Shown: in pieces, positions 24,868 to 34,063 of the stretch
Layout: each line of letters opens with the position of its first letter
How positions within the stretch are numbered: the stretch's first letter is position 1
NCBI GenBank assembly: GCA_947176345.1
Contig: CAMWQI010000003.1
Span: 1-50,274, forward strand
Source of the DNA: an uncultured Ruminococcus sp.
Lineage (GTDB): Bacteria > Bacillota > Clostridia > Oscillospirales > Ruminococcaceae
Direction of reading: 5' to 3'
Length of the DNA stretch: 50,274 nucleotides
Position numbers and translations under genes: made by a program
The notes under the pieces: model-generated
Seen by the model: only the letters and a program-made list of their open reading frames with translations
The model's database searches: none
What the model was told of the DNA's origin: nothing

Positions 24868-25941
24868 TTATAACGCCTCTAATACTTTTGCAGTCATTTC
24901 AGTGCAGGTTAACGGCGTACCCTCTGCATTGCCCATAAGGTCGGCGGTACGGTATCCGGCATTCAGAACGCTGTCAACGGCTTTTTCTATGCAGTCTGCC
25001 TCTTCGGAAAGTCCGAAAGAATATCTCAACATCATAGCACCGGAAAGTATAGTAGCTATCGGGTTAGCCTTGTTTTGTCCGGCAATATCCGGTGCAGAGC
25101 CGTGAATTGGTTCATACATACCTCTTGTACCTGCTCCAAGTGATGCAGATGCAAGCATTCCGATTGAACCTGTTATTTGTGATGCTTCATCGGAAAGAAT
25201 GTCACCGAACATATTTGAAGTCACAATAACATCAAACTGCTGTGGATTTCTTATCAACTGCATAGCGGCATTATCAACAAACATATCACTGTATTCTACT
25301 TCCGGATACTGTTCAGCAAGTTCATGCATTGTCTTTCTCCAAAGACGTGAACTTTCAAGAACATTTGCCTTATCAATACTTGTGAGTTTCTTGTTGCGTT
25401 TCATGGAGGTTTCAAAAGCAACACGTCCTATGCGTTCAATTTCCGTAACGCTGTAAGCTTCTGTATCATAAGCCTCTTCGCCATATTTGCCCTGTCTGTA
25501 GCCTCTGTCACCGAAATATATACCGCCTGTGAGTTCACGGACTATCATTAAATCGAAACCATCGCCGACAATTTCTTCTTTAAGCGGTGAGGCGGAACGT
25601 AATGCCGGATAGAGTTTAGCTGGTCTTAAATTTGTGAAAAGTCCAAGTGCGGAACGTATTCCAAGTAAAGCCTTTTCAGGTCTCTTGTCACCGGAAAGAT
25701 TATCCCACTTGTAACCGCCTACTGCTCCTAAAAGTACGCTGTCGCTTGCAAGACAGCCATCAACAGTTTCTTTCGGGAGCGGTTCGCCTGTAGCATCGTA
25801 TGCACAACCGCCTATTAAATACGGTGTGAAATTGAACTTATGACCGAATCTTTCAGCCACTTTTTCAAGTACGGCAACGGTGCTGTCCACGATTTCAGGA
25901 CCTATGCCGTCACCTTTAAGAAGTGCTATATTAAATTCCAT
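24868..25941 (-). CDS. leuB: 3-Isopropylmalate dehydrogenase
   Basis: Oxidises and decarboxylates 3-isopropylmalate with NAD in leucine synthesis. 357 residues, normal. GDGIGPEIV at the N-terminus, [11 protein letters not shown], the substrate loop [12 protein letters not shown], the catalytic Lys/Asp region ([27 protein letters not shown]), [21 protein letters not shown] and the NAD motif [17 protein letters not shown] are all intact. In usual leuCDB operons it follows leuD directly; here three tandem paralogous genes of unknown function separate them. Confidence 0.97.
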   Translation of the reverse strand: MEFNIALLKGDGIGPEIVDSTVAVLEKVAERFGHKFNFTPYLIGGCAYDATGEPLPKETVDGCLASDSVLLGAVGGYKWDNLSGDKRPEKALLGIRSALGLFTNLRPAKLYPALRSASPLKEEIVGDGFDLMIVRELTGGIYFGDRGYRQGKYGEEAYDTEAYSVTEIERIGRVAFETSMKRNKKLTSIDKANVLESSRLWRKTMHELAEQYPEVEYSDMFVDNAAMQLIRNPQQFDVIVTSNMFGDILSDEASQITGSIGMLASASLGAGTRGMYEPIHGSAPDIAGQNKANPIATILSGAMMLRYSFGLSEEADCIEKAVDSVLNAGYRTADLMGNAEGTPLTCTEMTAKVLEAL

Positions 25942-25955
25942 TTTTTTACTCTCCT

Positions 25956-26372
25956 TTATATAAATTCTTCATAGTCAATGCCCACATAAGCAAGATTGCT
26001 GTTTTTTATTACAATGCCAGTTTTCTTTTTGCCCCAGTCGCCCACACCCTCAACAATATAGCTGATTTCATCACTTTCAGAATCAAGAGTATACATAGCG
26101 TCAAAACAAAAATGTTTTAAAATATCCCTTACGTTTTCAAGTTCATATTCCTTTGTACTGCTTTTTATTACGCCTTTACAGATAGCATCAATCATTTCAT
26201 CATGCATATTATTGAAGTGTTCCACGCATTTTTCAGCATATTCTATTGTTTTATCAGTCAGATATATTGTAATATAATCATAATCTGACTTATAATCTTT
26301 GAATATCCTGCTCTTAAATTCACCGACTAAATCATCTGTAGCAAGGGTACAAGAACATAAATTTTCAATCAT
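25956..26372 (-). CDS. Tandem paralog C, unknown small protein
   Basis: 138 residues, third of three tandem paralogs between leuD and leuB. The shared pattern is: an N-terminal strand ending G-x-F-x-S-x-IF, a helix with [23 protein letters not shown], then LENVRDIL, and a C-terminal strand pair [16 protein letters not shown]...YVGIDYEEF. It is the most diverged copy: it lacks the polar insert before LENVRDIL and has CSC near its start. No signal peptide or membrane segment. The fold resembles small cytoplasmic families (DUF6985-like) often found as accessory or immunity-like proteins, but I cannot assign it with certainty. It starts 2 nt after paralog B and stops 14 nt before leuB. Confidence 0.8.
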   Translation of the reverse strand: MIENLCSCTLATDDLVGEFKSRIFKDYKSDYDYITIYLTDKTIEYAEKCVEHFNNMHDEMIDAICKGVIKSSTKEYELENVRDILKHFCFDAMYTLDSESDEISYIVEGVGDWGKKKTGIVIKNSNLAYVGIDYEEFI

Positions 26373-26374
26373 AA

Positions 26375-26812
26375 TTAAATATATTCCTCATAGTCAACGC
26401 CGACATATGAAACATTGCCGTTTTTTATTACAAATCCGACAACTTCTTCCCAGTCGCCCTCACCCTCAACCGTGTAGGATATTCCATCATTTTTCGGCTT
26501 GTCTACCGTAAGTGTAGTAAACCAGCAGTAATTTAAAATATCCCTGACGTTTTCAAGTTCCGGAAGTTCAAAGTCCGGATAATCAGACAAATGACAGCTT
26601 TCAATAAGTCCGTGACATATTTCGTCAATCATGCTGTCAGGCATTGAATTGAAATGATTTATACATTTTTCCGCATAGTTCATTAAAGACTTGTTGCGAA
26701 TATATATAGTCATTTCCTGTGTATCGTCGTTAGGAAAAATTTCACTTGTGAAACTTCCCTCCAAAGTTCCGTTATCGTCAATGACAATAATATTTTTTAT
26801 TATTTCATTCAT
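26375..26812 (-). CDS. Tandem paralog B, unknown small protein
   Basis: 145 residues, the middle tandem paralog. Core segments: [45 protein letters not shown] and VEGEGDWEEVVGFVI followed by VSYVGVDYEEYI. Its central helix and the preceding codons are nearly identical at the DNA level to paralog A (for example the stretches encoding [12 protein letters not shown]), which suggests recent duplication or gene conversion. GGAG precedes the ATG. Between it and paralog A lie 100 nt that contain the leuD 3' remnant. Function unknown; immunity-like is an inference from fold size and repeated paralogs. Confidence 0.8.
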   Translation of the reverse strand: MNEIIKNIIVIDDNGTLEGSFTSEIFPNDDTQEMTIYIRNKSLMNYAEKCINHFNSMPDSMIDEICHGLIESCHLSDYPDFELPELENVRDILNYCWFTTLTVDKPKNDGISYTVEGEGDWEEVVGFVIKNGNVSYVGVDYEEYI

Positions 26813-26870
26813 AGAAAACTCCTGTATGCACGGAGCAGGAATATTTTTCCCACTTCGAACAAATTTAAAA

Positions 26871-26910
26871 TTATTTTATAATACCCTCTGCGATAGAGTT
26901 AATCAGACCG
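26871..26910 (-). pseudogene. leuD: Remnant of a second leuD 3' end
   Basis: On the minus strand 40 nt encode [12 protein letters not shown] and a stop, the same 12 C-terminal residues as intact LeuD (27377-27416). The two DNA copies differ at six positions (AAT/AAC, ATT/ATC, GCT/GCA, GGA/GGT, AAG/AAA, TGA/TAA), and all six changes are silent. Homology stops abruptly on both sides. It begins 2 nt after paralog A's stop codon. Silent-only change means the two ends diverged as working genes, so this is an allelic scar rather than an old in-place duplicate. Confidence 0.85.
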
Positions 26911-26912
26911 CA

Positions 26913-27380
26913 TTATAAATATTTATCCATATCGTCATGATATAAATATTCCTCATATTCAAACCCGACATAAACAAGAGTGCCATCTTTTATTACAAAT
27001 CCGACAAATTTTCTCCAGTCGCTCTCACCGCTGACTGCATAATTAATACTGTCATTTTTCATTTTATATACTGTCATTGTATTAAACCGACAGTAATTTA
27101 AAATATTCCTTATGTTTTCAGGCTCAGGAAGTTTAAAATCCTTGTTTACGCTGTAATCTTCCTGACAACTTTCAATAAGTCCGTGACAGATTTCGTCAAT
27201 CATATCATCAGGCATAGAGTTGAAATGTGCAATACAATCCTCCGCATAGTCAAGAGAATTAAAATAAATCAGCATTTCAGCAGAATTTTCATTCCTGAAA
27301 ATTCTGCTTGTGAAATTACCTTCTAAAATACTGCCGTCGGGTAAATTTGCAGAAATATTTTTGATTAACTCTCTTTTCAC
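26913..27380 (-). CDS. Tandem paralog A, unknown small protein
   Basis: 155 residues, the copy next to leuD. Start is GTG at 27380 inside the leuD stop region (GTGA, 4-nt overlap); the GAGGG of the leuD codons Glu-Gly acts as ribosome site 9 nt upstream. Segments shared with [70 protein letters not shown] and [10 protein letters not shown]. It carries a 9-residue C-terminal extension (YHDDMDKYL) not present in B or C. Its close coupling to leuD and the leuD scar just behind it indicate that leuD's end and this gene arrived together. Function unknown. Confidence 0.8.
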   Translation of the reverse strand: MKRELIKNISANLPDGSILEGNFTSRIFRNENSAEMLIYFNSLDYAEDCIAHFNSMPDDMIDEICHGLIESCQEDYSVNKDFKLPEPENIRNILNYCRFNTMTVYKMKNDSINYAVSGESDWRKFVGFVIKDGTLVYVGFEYEEYLYHDDMDKYL

Positions 27381-27871
27381 TTTATAATTCCCTCAGCAAT
27401 AGAATTAATCAGACCGCCGTTTTCAATGATTTTCTGCACGAACTCCGGAAACGGTGCTGTCTTATATTCCTTGCCTGTTGTAAGGTTACGGATAATACCG
27501 TTGTCCATGTCTGCTTCAACGCGGTCGCCCTCGCTGATACCATCAACAGCCTCCGGACACTCAACAATTGCAAGTCCGATATTTATTGAATTTCTGTAAA
27601 AAATTCTTGCAAAACTCTTTGCGATAACAAGTGAAATTCCGCTTGCTTTTATGGCAATAGGTGCGTGTTCCCTTGACGAACCACAGCCGAAATTAAAGCC
27701 TGCTGTAATAATATCGCCCTGCTGTACTCTTGTGACAAAAGTTTTGTCCAAATCTTCCATACAGTGTGAAGCAAGTTCTGCATGGTCACTTGTATTGAGA
27801 TAACGTGCCGGAATAATTACGTCTGTATCAACGTTATCGCCGTATTTAATAACTTTACCCTCATACTTCAT
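27377..27871 (-). CDS. leuD: 3-Isopropylmalate dehydratase small subunit
   Basis: Swivelling domain of isopropylmalate isomerase, pairing with LeuC. 164 residues, the short type that goes with the 420-residue Leu[21 protein letters not shown], the conserved [16 protein letters not shown] and [11 protein letters not shown] are intact. It overlaps leuC by 11 nt. The last 12 codons plus stop occur a second time about 500 nt downstream (26871-26910), which suggests that part of this gene was replaced by recombination. Confidence 0.96.
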   Translation of the reverse strand: MKYEGKVIKYGDNVDTDVIIPARYLNTSDHAELASHCMEDLDKTFVTRVQQGDIITAGFNFGCGSSREHAPIAIKASGISLVIAKSFARIFYRNSINIGLAIVECPEAVDGISEGDRVEADMDNGIIRNLTTGKEYKTAPFPEFVQKIIENGGLINSIAEGIIK

Positions 27872-29135
27872 AGTTCATAACCTCCCACGGACTTGAAATT
27901 TTTCCTGTGATAGCACTTGCGGCGGCTACTGCCGGACTTGCAAGGTAAACTTCCGACTCAACGTGTCCCATACGTCCTACAAAGTTTCTGTTTGTAGTAG
28001 CTACTGCACGTTCACCCTTTGCAAGAATGCCCATATGTCCACCTAAACATGGTCCACAAGTTGGTGTGGAAACTACTGCACCGCTTTCAATGAATATCTT
28101 TAAAAGACCCTGTTCCATAGCATCAAGATAAATCTGCTGTGTTGCCGGAATTATTATAACACGGACACCATCTGCACACTGCTTACCTTTCATGATTTCA
28201 GCAGCCTCCTGTAAGTCCTCGAGTCTGCCATTAGTACATGAACCGATTACAACCTGATTTATTTTTATATCGCTGATTTCATTAAATGTTTTGGCATTTT
28301 CCGGTAAGTGCGGGAAAGATACCGTCGGTTCGATTTCAGAAAGATTTATGTCAATAACTTCGTCGTAAACTGCATCTTCGTCTGCCTTATAGACAGCCGG
28401 TTCTTTTGCACCATGTGCCTTGATGTATTCAAGTGTGATGTCGTCAACTTCAAAAATACCATTTTTAGCACCGGCTTCAATAGCCATGTTTGCAATACAA
28501 AGACGGTCACTCATGCTGAGTGAAGAAAGTCCCTCACCTGTAAACTCCATTGAACGATATAAAGCACCGTCAACGCCTATTTTTCCGATAATATGAAGTA
28601 TAACGTCCTTACCGGAGACATATTTTCTGAGTTTGCCCATGAGATTGAACTTTATGGCAGATGGAACTTTAAACCATGCCTTGCCGATAGCCATTCCGCA
28701 AGCCATATCAGTTGAGCCTACACCTGTAGAAAATGCACCTAATGCACCATAAGTACACGTGTGGGAATCAGCACCGATTACGACGTTTCCGGCAGTAACA
28801 AGTCCCTGCTCTGGCAAAAGTGCGTGTTCGATACCCATTTTTCCGACATCATAGAAATGTGTAACCTCTTTTTCACCACAGAAATCACGGCACATCTTGC
28901 ACTGTTCAGCGGCTTTTATGTCCTTGTTTGGTGCGAAATGGTCCATAACCATTGTGACCTTGTCTTTGTCAAAAACGCCCTCTTTGTTGAGTTTTGAAAA
29001 TTCCTTGATAGCCACCGGAGATGTAATATCATTTCCAAGAACCAAGTCCAGATTTGCAAGAATAAGCTGTCCTGCCTGAACCGTTTCCAGTCCTGCGTGT
29101 GATGCAAGGATTTTCTGAGTCATTGTCATACCCAT
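27861..29135 (-). CDS. leuC: 3-Isopropylmalate dehydratase large subunit
   Basis: 4Fe-4S aconitase-family subunit that isomerises 2- to 3-isopropylmalate. 424 residues, the shorter homoaconitase-like (HACN) subtype. It starts [15 protein letters not shown] as usual. The cluster cysteines lie in [14 protein letters not shown] and [36 protein letters not shown] is the substrate/cluster region. Upstream 66 nt separate it from a VOC-family gene; a small inverted repeat there (AACTTC / GAAGTT) lacks a T-run. leuA is not in the window. Confidence 0.96.
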   Translation of the reverse strand: MGMTMTQKILASHAGLETVQAGQLILANLDLVLGNDITSPVAIKEFSKLNKEGVFDKDKVTMVMDHFAPNKDIKAAEQCKMCRDFCGEKEVTHFYDVGKMGIEHALLPEQGLVTAGNVVIGADSHTCTYGALGAFSTGVGSTDMACGMAIGKAWFKVPSAIKFNLMGKLRKYVSGKDVILHIIGKIGVDGALYRSMEFTGEGLSSLSMSDRLCIANMAIEAGAKNGIFEVDDITLEYIKAHGAKEPAVYKADEDAVYDEVIDINLSEIEPTVSFPHLPENAKTFNEISDIKINQVVIGSCTNGRLEDLQEAAEIMKGKQCADGVRVIIIPATQQIYLDAMEQGLLKIFIESGAVVSTPTCGPCLGGHMGILAKGERAVATTNRNFVGRMGHVESEVYLASPAVAAASAITGKISSPWEVMNYEV

Positions 29136-29201
29136 TTTTTAATCATTCCTTTCAGATTTTTTTATAATAAACTTCTTTATGAAGTTATTGTTTATGTATT
29201 C

Positions 29202-29552
29202 TTATATAACTGGTGCAGTCAGTTCAATGTGATTGCCTTCTGAATCAATAAATTCAACAACCAAGTTTCTGCCGATTTTCGTCAGCGGAAAACATAATTT
29301 CATATTCCGGATTTTTTTATTGAGAGTTTCCACACTCTCAACGCTTATACTTGGCAGACAATTACTTCCGAAATCATGTTTTTCACCTGTTTTTTCATAG
29401 GCAAACAATCCGAATCTAAAGCCATTTACATCAAAAACACTGTATATATCGTCTTTTTCTGTAACGTGCATCTCAAAAAAATTTTCATACAATTTCACTG
29501 CCCTGTCCATGTCCCTGACGCATATATATAATGACCTGATATTGAAATTCAT
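29202..29552 (-). CDS. VOC superfamily (glyoxalase/dioxygenase-fold) protein
   Basis: 116 residues, one complete VOC module: IRSLYICVRDMDRAVKLYENFFEMHV (beta-alpha), YSVFDVNGFRFGLFAYE, and the closing VVEFIDSEGNHIELTAP with the typical metal-ligand Glu in HIEL. The N-terminal metal position, usually His, is Tyr here, so a metal-dependent lyase activity is doubtful; binding, resistance or antidote roles occur in the family. First of two VOC genes in this block; it lies 1 nt after the unknown gene upstream. Function not assigned. Confidence 0.8.
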   Translation of the reverse strand: MNFNIRSLYICVRDMDRAVKLYENFFEMHVTEKDDIYSVFDVNGFRFGLFAYEKTGEKHDFGSNCLPSISVESVETLNKKIRNMKLCFPLTKIGRNLVVEFIDSEGNHIELTAPVI

Positions 29553-29553
29553 T

Positions 29554-30087
29554 TTATTTTCCTCCGGAAATTTCAGAAAGTATTTTACCCGTATAATGAT
29601 ACAGGCTGTAAAAAAAATCTTCCGGCAAAAGTTTTTCTATAAATTCGTCCATGTAATAGTCATAATCATCTATGTTTTCAAAGTCGAAATCCACCGGAAT
29701 TAAATATCTGTCGTCAAGCATATCCGAAAATTCCGGCAAGGGTTCGGGGTGTTCTGAATTTTCAGCCCAACCGCATATTTCGGAATAATATGAAAATTCT
29801 TCAGTCAGTTTGTCCGCAAGCCATACCGCAACCGGATTTTCCGGAGCATTAAGAGCTTTTTTCCTTATTCTCGCAAGAAATACCACCGCAAACGGTGCAG
29901 GTGTAAAAAATGTACTCTGATGCTCAAAATCTGAAATATCATTCCATGCCTGTTTAACGTCATCAAGATTTTCCATGCTGTCAAGTATTCTGAAAAGTTC
30001 CGGATAGCGTTCAGCCCTGTCGTATGCTGTAAGCATTCTGTGCCACGGAATATCCTCAATTTTAAGGTTTTTAATATATTCTTTCAT
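29554..30087 (-). CDS. Unknown helical protein, immunity-like family
   Basis: About 177 residues from the ATG at 30087. An in-frame GTG at 30096 is too close to the GAGGG ribosome site, while the ATG is spaced about 11 nt. The product is all-helical and acidic. IPWHRMLTAYDRAERYPELFRIL, ISDFEHQSTFFTPAPFAVVFLARI are strongly reminiscent of a family of uncharacterised cytoplasmic proteins, common in actinobacteria and Firmicutes near polymorphic-toxin loci, with a HEAT-like helical build. The acidic C-terminus (DFENIDDYDYYMDEF) could serve as a nucleic-acid mimic surface. Function is inference. Confidence 0.75.
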   Translation of the reverse strand: MKEYIKNLKIEDIPWHRMLTAYDRAERYPELFRILDSMENLDDVKQAWNDISDFEHQSTFFTPAPFAVVFLARIRKKALNAPENPVAVWLADKLTEEFSYYSEICGWAENSEHPEPLPEFSDMLDDRYLIPVDFDFENIDDYDYYMDEFIEKLLPEDFFYSLYHYTGKILSEISGGK

Positions 30088-30109
30088 AAAAATCACATCC
30101 CTCTTTATT

Positions 30110-30190
30110 TCAGCAGAATATCACTGCAAATACAGTCCAAAGCCACTGCTCAAATATAACGCCTATTCCGGATTCTTCATTATATACCAT
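30110..30190 (-). CDS. Possible 26-residue hydrophobic microprotein
   Basis: In the gap between the VOC gene and the helical gene, an ATG at 30190 has AAAGGAAA about 7 nt upstream and opens 26 codons: MVYNEESGIGVIFEQW, then a hydrophobic end LWTVFAVIFC and TGA at 30110-30112. It lies 18 nt after the previous stop and 22 nt before the next start, like a real operon member. Its end could insert in a membrane. Too short to judge by composition alone. Confidence 0.4.
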   Translation of the reverse strand: MVYNEESGIGVIFEQWLWTVFAVIFC

Positions 30191-30208
30191 GGTCAAATTT
30201 CCTTTCTG

Positions 30209-30589
30209 TCATATAGTCAGTTCAATGTGGTTGCCCTCCAAATCAACTATACAGCTTTCATAATATCCGTCACCGGTTGTGCGTGGTTCGCTTATGATTA
30301 TATAACCGTCCGCCTTTAATTGTGCTGTCAAACGGTTAACGTTTTCAACACTTCCAAGACTGAACGCAATATGTGCATAACCTGTTCTTTTGTTATCTTT
30401 TATGTTGTTGACTTGTGGCTTGTTCATTATTTCAAGTCTTGTTCCCTCATCAAACGACAGAAAATAAGACCTGAAATCTGTTTTTTTATTATGATACATA
30501 TTATTCGGAACAGCATTGAAATACTTGACAAAAAAGTCTTTTGTCTTTTCCAAATCAATGACATACATAGCAATATGTTCAATCCTCAT
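30209..30589 (-). CDS. VOC superfamily protein, glyoxalase I-like
   Basis: 126 residues. It begins IEHIAMYVIDLEKTKDFFVKYFNAV, with the His of the first metal position present, unlike the other VOC protein here. FDEGTRLEIMNKP, TGYAHIAFSLGSVENVN and CIVDLEGNHIELTI supply the remaining Glu/His/Glu ligand positions. Such single-module proteins act as glyoxalases, fosfomycin/antibiotic-modifying enzymes or simple binding proteins; the exact one cannot be told. The start codon shares one base with the GNAT stop (30589), implying translational coupling. Confidence 0.85.
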   Translation of the reverse strand: MRIEHIAMYVIDLEKTKDFFVKYFNAVPNNMYHNKKTDFRSYFLSFDEGTRLEIMNKPQVNNIKDNKRTGYAHIAFSLGSVENVNRLTAQLKADGYIIISEPRTTGDGYYESCIVDLEGNHIELTI

Positions 30590-31176
30590 TATATTTCTCC
30601 ATTAACCCTCTTAATATGTACAGCCCAGTAATCTTTGTAAGCATAGCCGTCATGTGTGCCAATCATAAAATATTCTGATTTGACAAATCCGAATTTCTTT
30701 ACTGCTTTTATTCTTTCAACAGCATATATAGGAACTTTTGTTATTATTTCAGTACAATCAAACATTTCAAAAGCCGAAGGAACTATAACTGACAGAATAT
30801 CAAAAAGAATATTTTCCTTTTCATAATCACTTTTTACATCAAGACGTAAAACACCAGCGCCGTCAAATTTGTCTTCGAAATCACGGCGGAACAATTCAAT
30901 CGTACCAACAGCTTTATTTACAGATTTATCTATTACAGTAAATCTTACAAAATATCTCTCACGATAGGAAAACAACCAGAACTTAACAGCTTCAAGCATT
31001 TTTTCTTGTGTAGGATAATAGAAATTATCACCATTGCAGTTGTCACTGTTGAAAAACGGCAGTGCATTCTTATCACTGTATACTTCAAGCAGGTCTGAAA
31101 CGTCTGTTTCCTCAACAAGTTTCAGCAGATAATTTTCATTTTCAAACACGGGACACTTTTCATATACATCTGACAT
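30589..31176 (-). CDS. GNAT-family N-acetyltransferase, RimJ/RimL-like
   Basis: 195 residues from the ATG at 31176, which is preceded by GGAGGTG with 6-7 nt spacing; an upstream in-frame TTG overlaps the ribosome site and is unlikely. YLLKLVEETDVSDLLEVYSD is the typical opening of RimJ/RimL-type GNATs, followed by the YFVRFTVIDKSVNKAVGTIELF strand pair and AVERIKAVKKFGFVKSEYF near the C-terminus. The acetyl-CoA loop (R/Q-x2-G-x-G/A) is weakly conserved (DVKSDYEKENILFDIL), so activity may be altered. The substrate is unknown. Confidence 0.78.
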   Translation of the reverse strand: MSDVYEKCPVFENENYLLKLVEETDVSDLLEVYSDKNALPFFNSDNCNGDNFYYPTQEKMLEAVKFWLFSYRERYFVRFTVIDKSVNKAVGTIELFRRDFEDKFDGAGVLRLDVKSDYEKENILFDILSVIVPSAFEMFDCTEIITKVPIYAVERIKAVKKFGFVKSEYFMIGTHDGYAYKDYWAVHIKRVNGEI

Positions 31177-31202
31177 AAAATACACCTCCAAAATTTATAT
31201 AT

Positions 31203-31844
31203 CTATTTATTTGAATAATATCCATATTCAATGAGTTTCTTAACCATACCGACAGTTACATTATACAGATATTCGCAAAAGTCTTTTGCCTCAAAATACA
31301 TAACTTTTTCAATATCATGAGCAGTTACAGTTTCTGCATGAAAACTAAACATTTCTCCATGGTCAATCATGTATATTCCGCAATCGTTGTTATTTTCGTC
31401 AAATTTCATGCAAAACAAACAACCTTGCTGATTATCCCAACTAAACGGCAGATAACCAAATTGTATCATCAGTTCATTGTAAGAGTTATAAATTCCGTCC
31501 AATTTTGCTGTTGGCGAATTTTCAGAAAGGTCTCTCTGCCAATCCCACAAATGATAATATGATGTATAATATGCTTTAAGAGGGTCGGGCAGACACATTC
31601 CTATTTCTTTTTCAAGTTCTGCAATGTCGTCTTCCGTAACATCAGACGGTATCATTTTCCATGTTCGGAGTTCTACATTGTTATATCTGGTATCAAATTC
31701 AACTTCTCCTGTAAACATTCCCTCCGGAATTTCAACATAATCCAAAACCTGTATTTCAGTTTTATCGTAAATTTTAAGAAGTTCATAATATTCATCAAGG
31801 ATTTTTTTAATTTCAGTACGATATTCCTCAACAGATTTATTCAT
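31203..31844 (-). CDS. SMI1/KNR4 (SUKH)-like protein
   Basis: 213 residues. The central segment DVTEDDIAELEKEIGMCLPDPLKAYYTSYYHLWDW matches the SUKH core pattern (I-x2-E-x4-G-x-x-LP-x2-x-K-x-Y). The rest continues as expected with Trp- and Gly-rich loops (LPFSWDNQQGCLFCMKFD). An N-terminal helical extension of about 75 residues precedes the domain. SUKH proteins are best known as immunity proteins against polymorphic nuclease toxins, but also occur as solitary genes. No toxin gene is adjacent. The 3' end of the upstream methyltransferase-like gene overlaps its start by 4 nt. Confidence 0.75.
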   Translation of the reverse strand: MNKSVEEYRTEIKKILDEYYELLKIYDKTEIQVLDYVEIPEGMFTGEVEFDTRYNNVELRTWKMIPSDVTEDDIAELEKEIGMCLPDPLKAYYTSYYHLWDWQRDLSENSPTAKLDGIYNSYNELMIQFGYLPFSWDNQQGCLFCMKFDENNNDCGIYMIDHGEMFSFHAETVTAHDIEKVMYFEAKDFCEYLYNVTVGMVKKLIEYGYYSNK

Positions 31845-32356
31845 GTTTTTTCTCCTTTCTGAATATTATCTTTTTTCGGAAACCACGGTATACAACGATT
31901 TACATTTTTACAGTAATCAATATATTCCTGACCATACAGGTCTGTAAGCCATTTTTCCTCTGTATGTTTCAAAAATACAGTCATATAAATCCAGCAAACA
32001 AATGGTATCAAAAACAGAAACACATTGCCGGCAATGAAAACAGATCCGGTACATATCATTAAAAATGCACTGTAAATAGGATTTCGGACAACTGAATATA
32101 TTCCGGAAGTAACAAGTCTGTTTTCAACTATTCTGTCAAAAACCTTTGATTTATAGTTTGCACTATACCACATATAAGCACCGGAAACAATAAGTATTAT
32201 CCCAATAATAAGAAACGGTATTTTCAGAATATTTATTCTTCCGTAATCCAAAACTTCGCACACCGACATAATAATTCCGACTGCCGTCAATACTATCTGC
32301 GGAATTACAATAACTGGTCCTACGCCATATACCGGCAAATGTTCTTTGTTTTTCAT
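31841..32356 (-). CDS. Isoprenylcysteine/phospholipid methyltransferase-like membrane protein
   Basis: 171 residues with four hydrophobic segments. The C-terminal half carries the ICMT/PEMT pattern: LVTSGIYSVVRNPIYSAFLMI (the GxYxxxRHPxY-type motif with Asn for His), and EEKWLTDLYGQEYIDYCKNVNRCIPW (the E-x-x-L...YG-x-Y-x2-Y-x3-V...P motif). Bacterial members methylate small molecules or lipids, and most are uncharacterised. It lies 4 nt after ilvD's stop, so it is expressed with ilvD. Substrate unknown. Confidence 0.85.
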   Translation of the reverse strand: MKNKEHLPVYGVGPVIVIPQIVLTAVGIIMSVCEVLDYGRINILKIPFLIIGIILIVSGAYMWYSANYKSKVFDRIVENRLVTSGIYSVVRNPIYSAFLMICTGSVFIAGNVFLFLIPFVCWIYMTVFLKHTEEKWLTDLYGQEYIDYCKNVNRCIPWFPKKDNIQKGEKT

Positions 32357-32360
32357 ATTT

Positions 32361-34025
32361 TTATTTCCTGTTGATTATAGCACCCTTGTCGGCAGATGAT
32401 ACCATAGACGCATAACGTTTCAGATAACCTGTAATATTTTCCTTTTTCTTGATTGGCATAGTCTTTTTACGTTCTTCAAGTTCTTCGTCGGAAACTTCAA
32501 GATTAATGCTGTAGTTCGGAATATCAATTGAAATAATATCGCCGTCCTTGACGTATGCAATAGTACCACCGTTTACAGCCTCTGGTGAAACGTGTCCGAT
32601 AGCAGCACCACGGGTAGCACCGGAAAATCTTCCGTCTGTAATGAGTGCGACAGTTGAGCCTAAACCTGCTCCCTGAATTGCAGATGTAGGCGAAAGCATT
32701 TCACGCATACCAGGTCCACCGGCTGGACCTTCATAACGGATAACTACAACATCACCGGCTTTTATTCCGCCCTCATAAATAACCTTGATAGCCTCTTCTT
32801 CGCTGTCAAACACTCTTGCCGGACCTCTATGTACAAGCATTTCTGGAGCAACTGCACTTCTCTTTACAACGCATCTGTCGGGTGCAAGATTTCCACGGAG
32901 TACAGCAATTCCGCCTGTTTCGCTGTATGGATTGTCAATCGGACGAATTGTTTTGGGGTCTTTATTAATACAGCCTGAAATATTTTCACCGACTGTCTTT
33001 CCGGTAACTGTCATACAGTCAAGATTGATTAAGTCTTTTTTGGAAAGTTCATTCAGTACAGCATAAACTCCGCCAGCTTCATTGAGGTCTTCCATGTAGG
33101 TATGTCCTGCCGGTGCAAGATGACACAAATTAGGAGTTTTAGCACTGATTTCATTTGCAATATCAAGATTTATATCAATTCCGCATTCATTTGCAATTGC
33201 CGGAAGATGTAACATACTGTTTGTCGAACAGCCTAAAGCCATATCTGCTGTAAGAGCGTTCATAAATGCTTTTTCGGTCATAATGTCAAGCGGACGAATA
33301 TTCTTTCTGTAAAGCTCCATAACCTGCATACCTGCCATTTTTGCAAGCTTTATTCTTTCGGAGTATACAGCCGGAATAGTTCCGTTGCCTTTGAGTCCCA
33401 TACCTAAAACTTCTGTAAGACAATTCATGGAGTTTGCGGTATACATTCCCGAACATGAACCACAAGTCGGACAGGCATTATTTTCATATTCTTCGACATC
33501 TTCAAGAGTCATTTTTCCTGCTGTGTATGCACCTACAGCCTCAAACATACTTGAAAGACTTGTTTTCTTTCCTTTTACGTGACCTGCAAGCATAGGACCA
33601 CCGCTGACAAATATTGTCGGGACGTTTATTCTTGCGGCAGCCATGAGAAGTCCAGGGACGTTTTTATCACAGTTCGGTATCATGACAAGTGCGTCAAAAT
33701 GATGTGCAAGTGCCATACATTCTGTTGAGTCGGCGATAAGGTCACGTGTAACAAGTGAATATTTCATACCAGTATGTCCCATAGCAATTCCGTCACATAC
33801 TGCTATTGCCGGAAAAACTACCGGAGTACCACCGTTCATTGCTACACCTAACTTTACAGCCTCAACGATTTTATCTATATTCATATGTCCGGGTACTATT
33901 TCGTTATATGACGATACAATACCAACAAGCGGACGTTTCATTTCCTCTTTAGTCATTCCAAGTGCGTTGAAAAGTGAACGCTGTGACGACTTTTCAACTC
34001 CTGAACAGAAAAAATTTTCACTCAT
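32361..34025 (-). CDS. ilvD: Dihydroxy-acid dehydratase
   Basis: Fe-S enzyme that dehydrates 2,3-dihydroxy acids in valine/isoleucine synthesis. 554 residues, normal. The cluster cysteines are in [20 protein letters not shown] and [20 protein letters not shown]; the C-terminal swivelling domain has [32 protein letters not shown] and [19 protein letters not shown]. All motifs are intact. It lies downstream of a DUF4303-like gene (38 nt) and upstream of the block of small accessory genes, not beside ilvC as in many Firmicutes. Confidence 0.97.
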   Translation of the reverse strand: MSENFFCSGVEKSSQRSLFNALGMTKEEMKRPLVGIVSSYNEIVPGHMNIDKIVEAVKLGVAMNGGTPVVFPAIAVCDGIAMGHTGMKYSLVTRDLIADSTECMALAHHFDALVMIPNCDKNVPGLLMAAARINVPTIFVSGGPMLAGHVKGKKTSLSSMFEAVGAYTAGKMTLEDVEEYENNACPTCGSCSGMYTANSMNCLTEVLGMGLKGNGTIPAVYSERIKLAKMAGMQVMELYRKNIRPLDIMTEKAFMNALTADMALGCSTNSMLHLPAIANECGIDINLDIANEISAKTPNLCHLAPAGHTYMEDLNEAGGVYAVLNELSKKDLINLDCMTVTGKTVGENISGCINKDPKTIRPIDNPYSETGGIAVLRGNLAPDRCVVKRSAVAPEMLVHRGPARVFDSEEEAIKVIYEGGIKAGDVVVIRYEGPAGGPGMREMLSPTSAIQGAGLGSTVALITDGRFSGATRGAAIGHVSPEAVNGGTIAYVKDGDIISIDIPNYSINLEVSDEELEERKKTMPIKKKENITGYLKRYASMVSSADKGAIINRK

Positions 34026-34063
34026 AATTTTTTACCTCACTTTAATAAATTTAAAATCAATAA

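Noticed and set aside
29168..29184. Inverted repeat AACTTC / GAAGTT before leuC as a terminator
   Set aside because: Only six base pairs, and followed by an A-run rather than a T-run on the minus strand.
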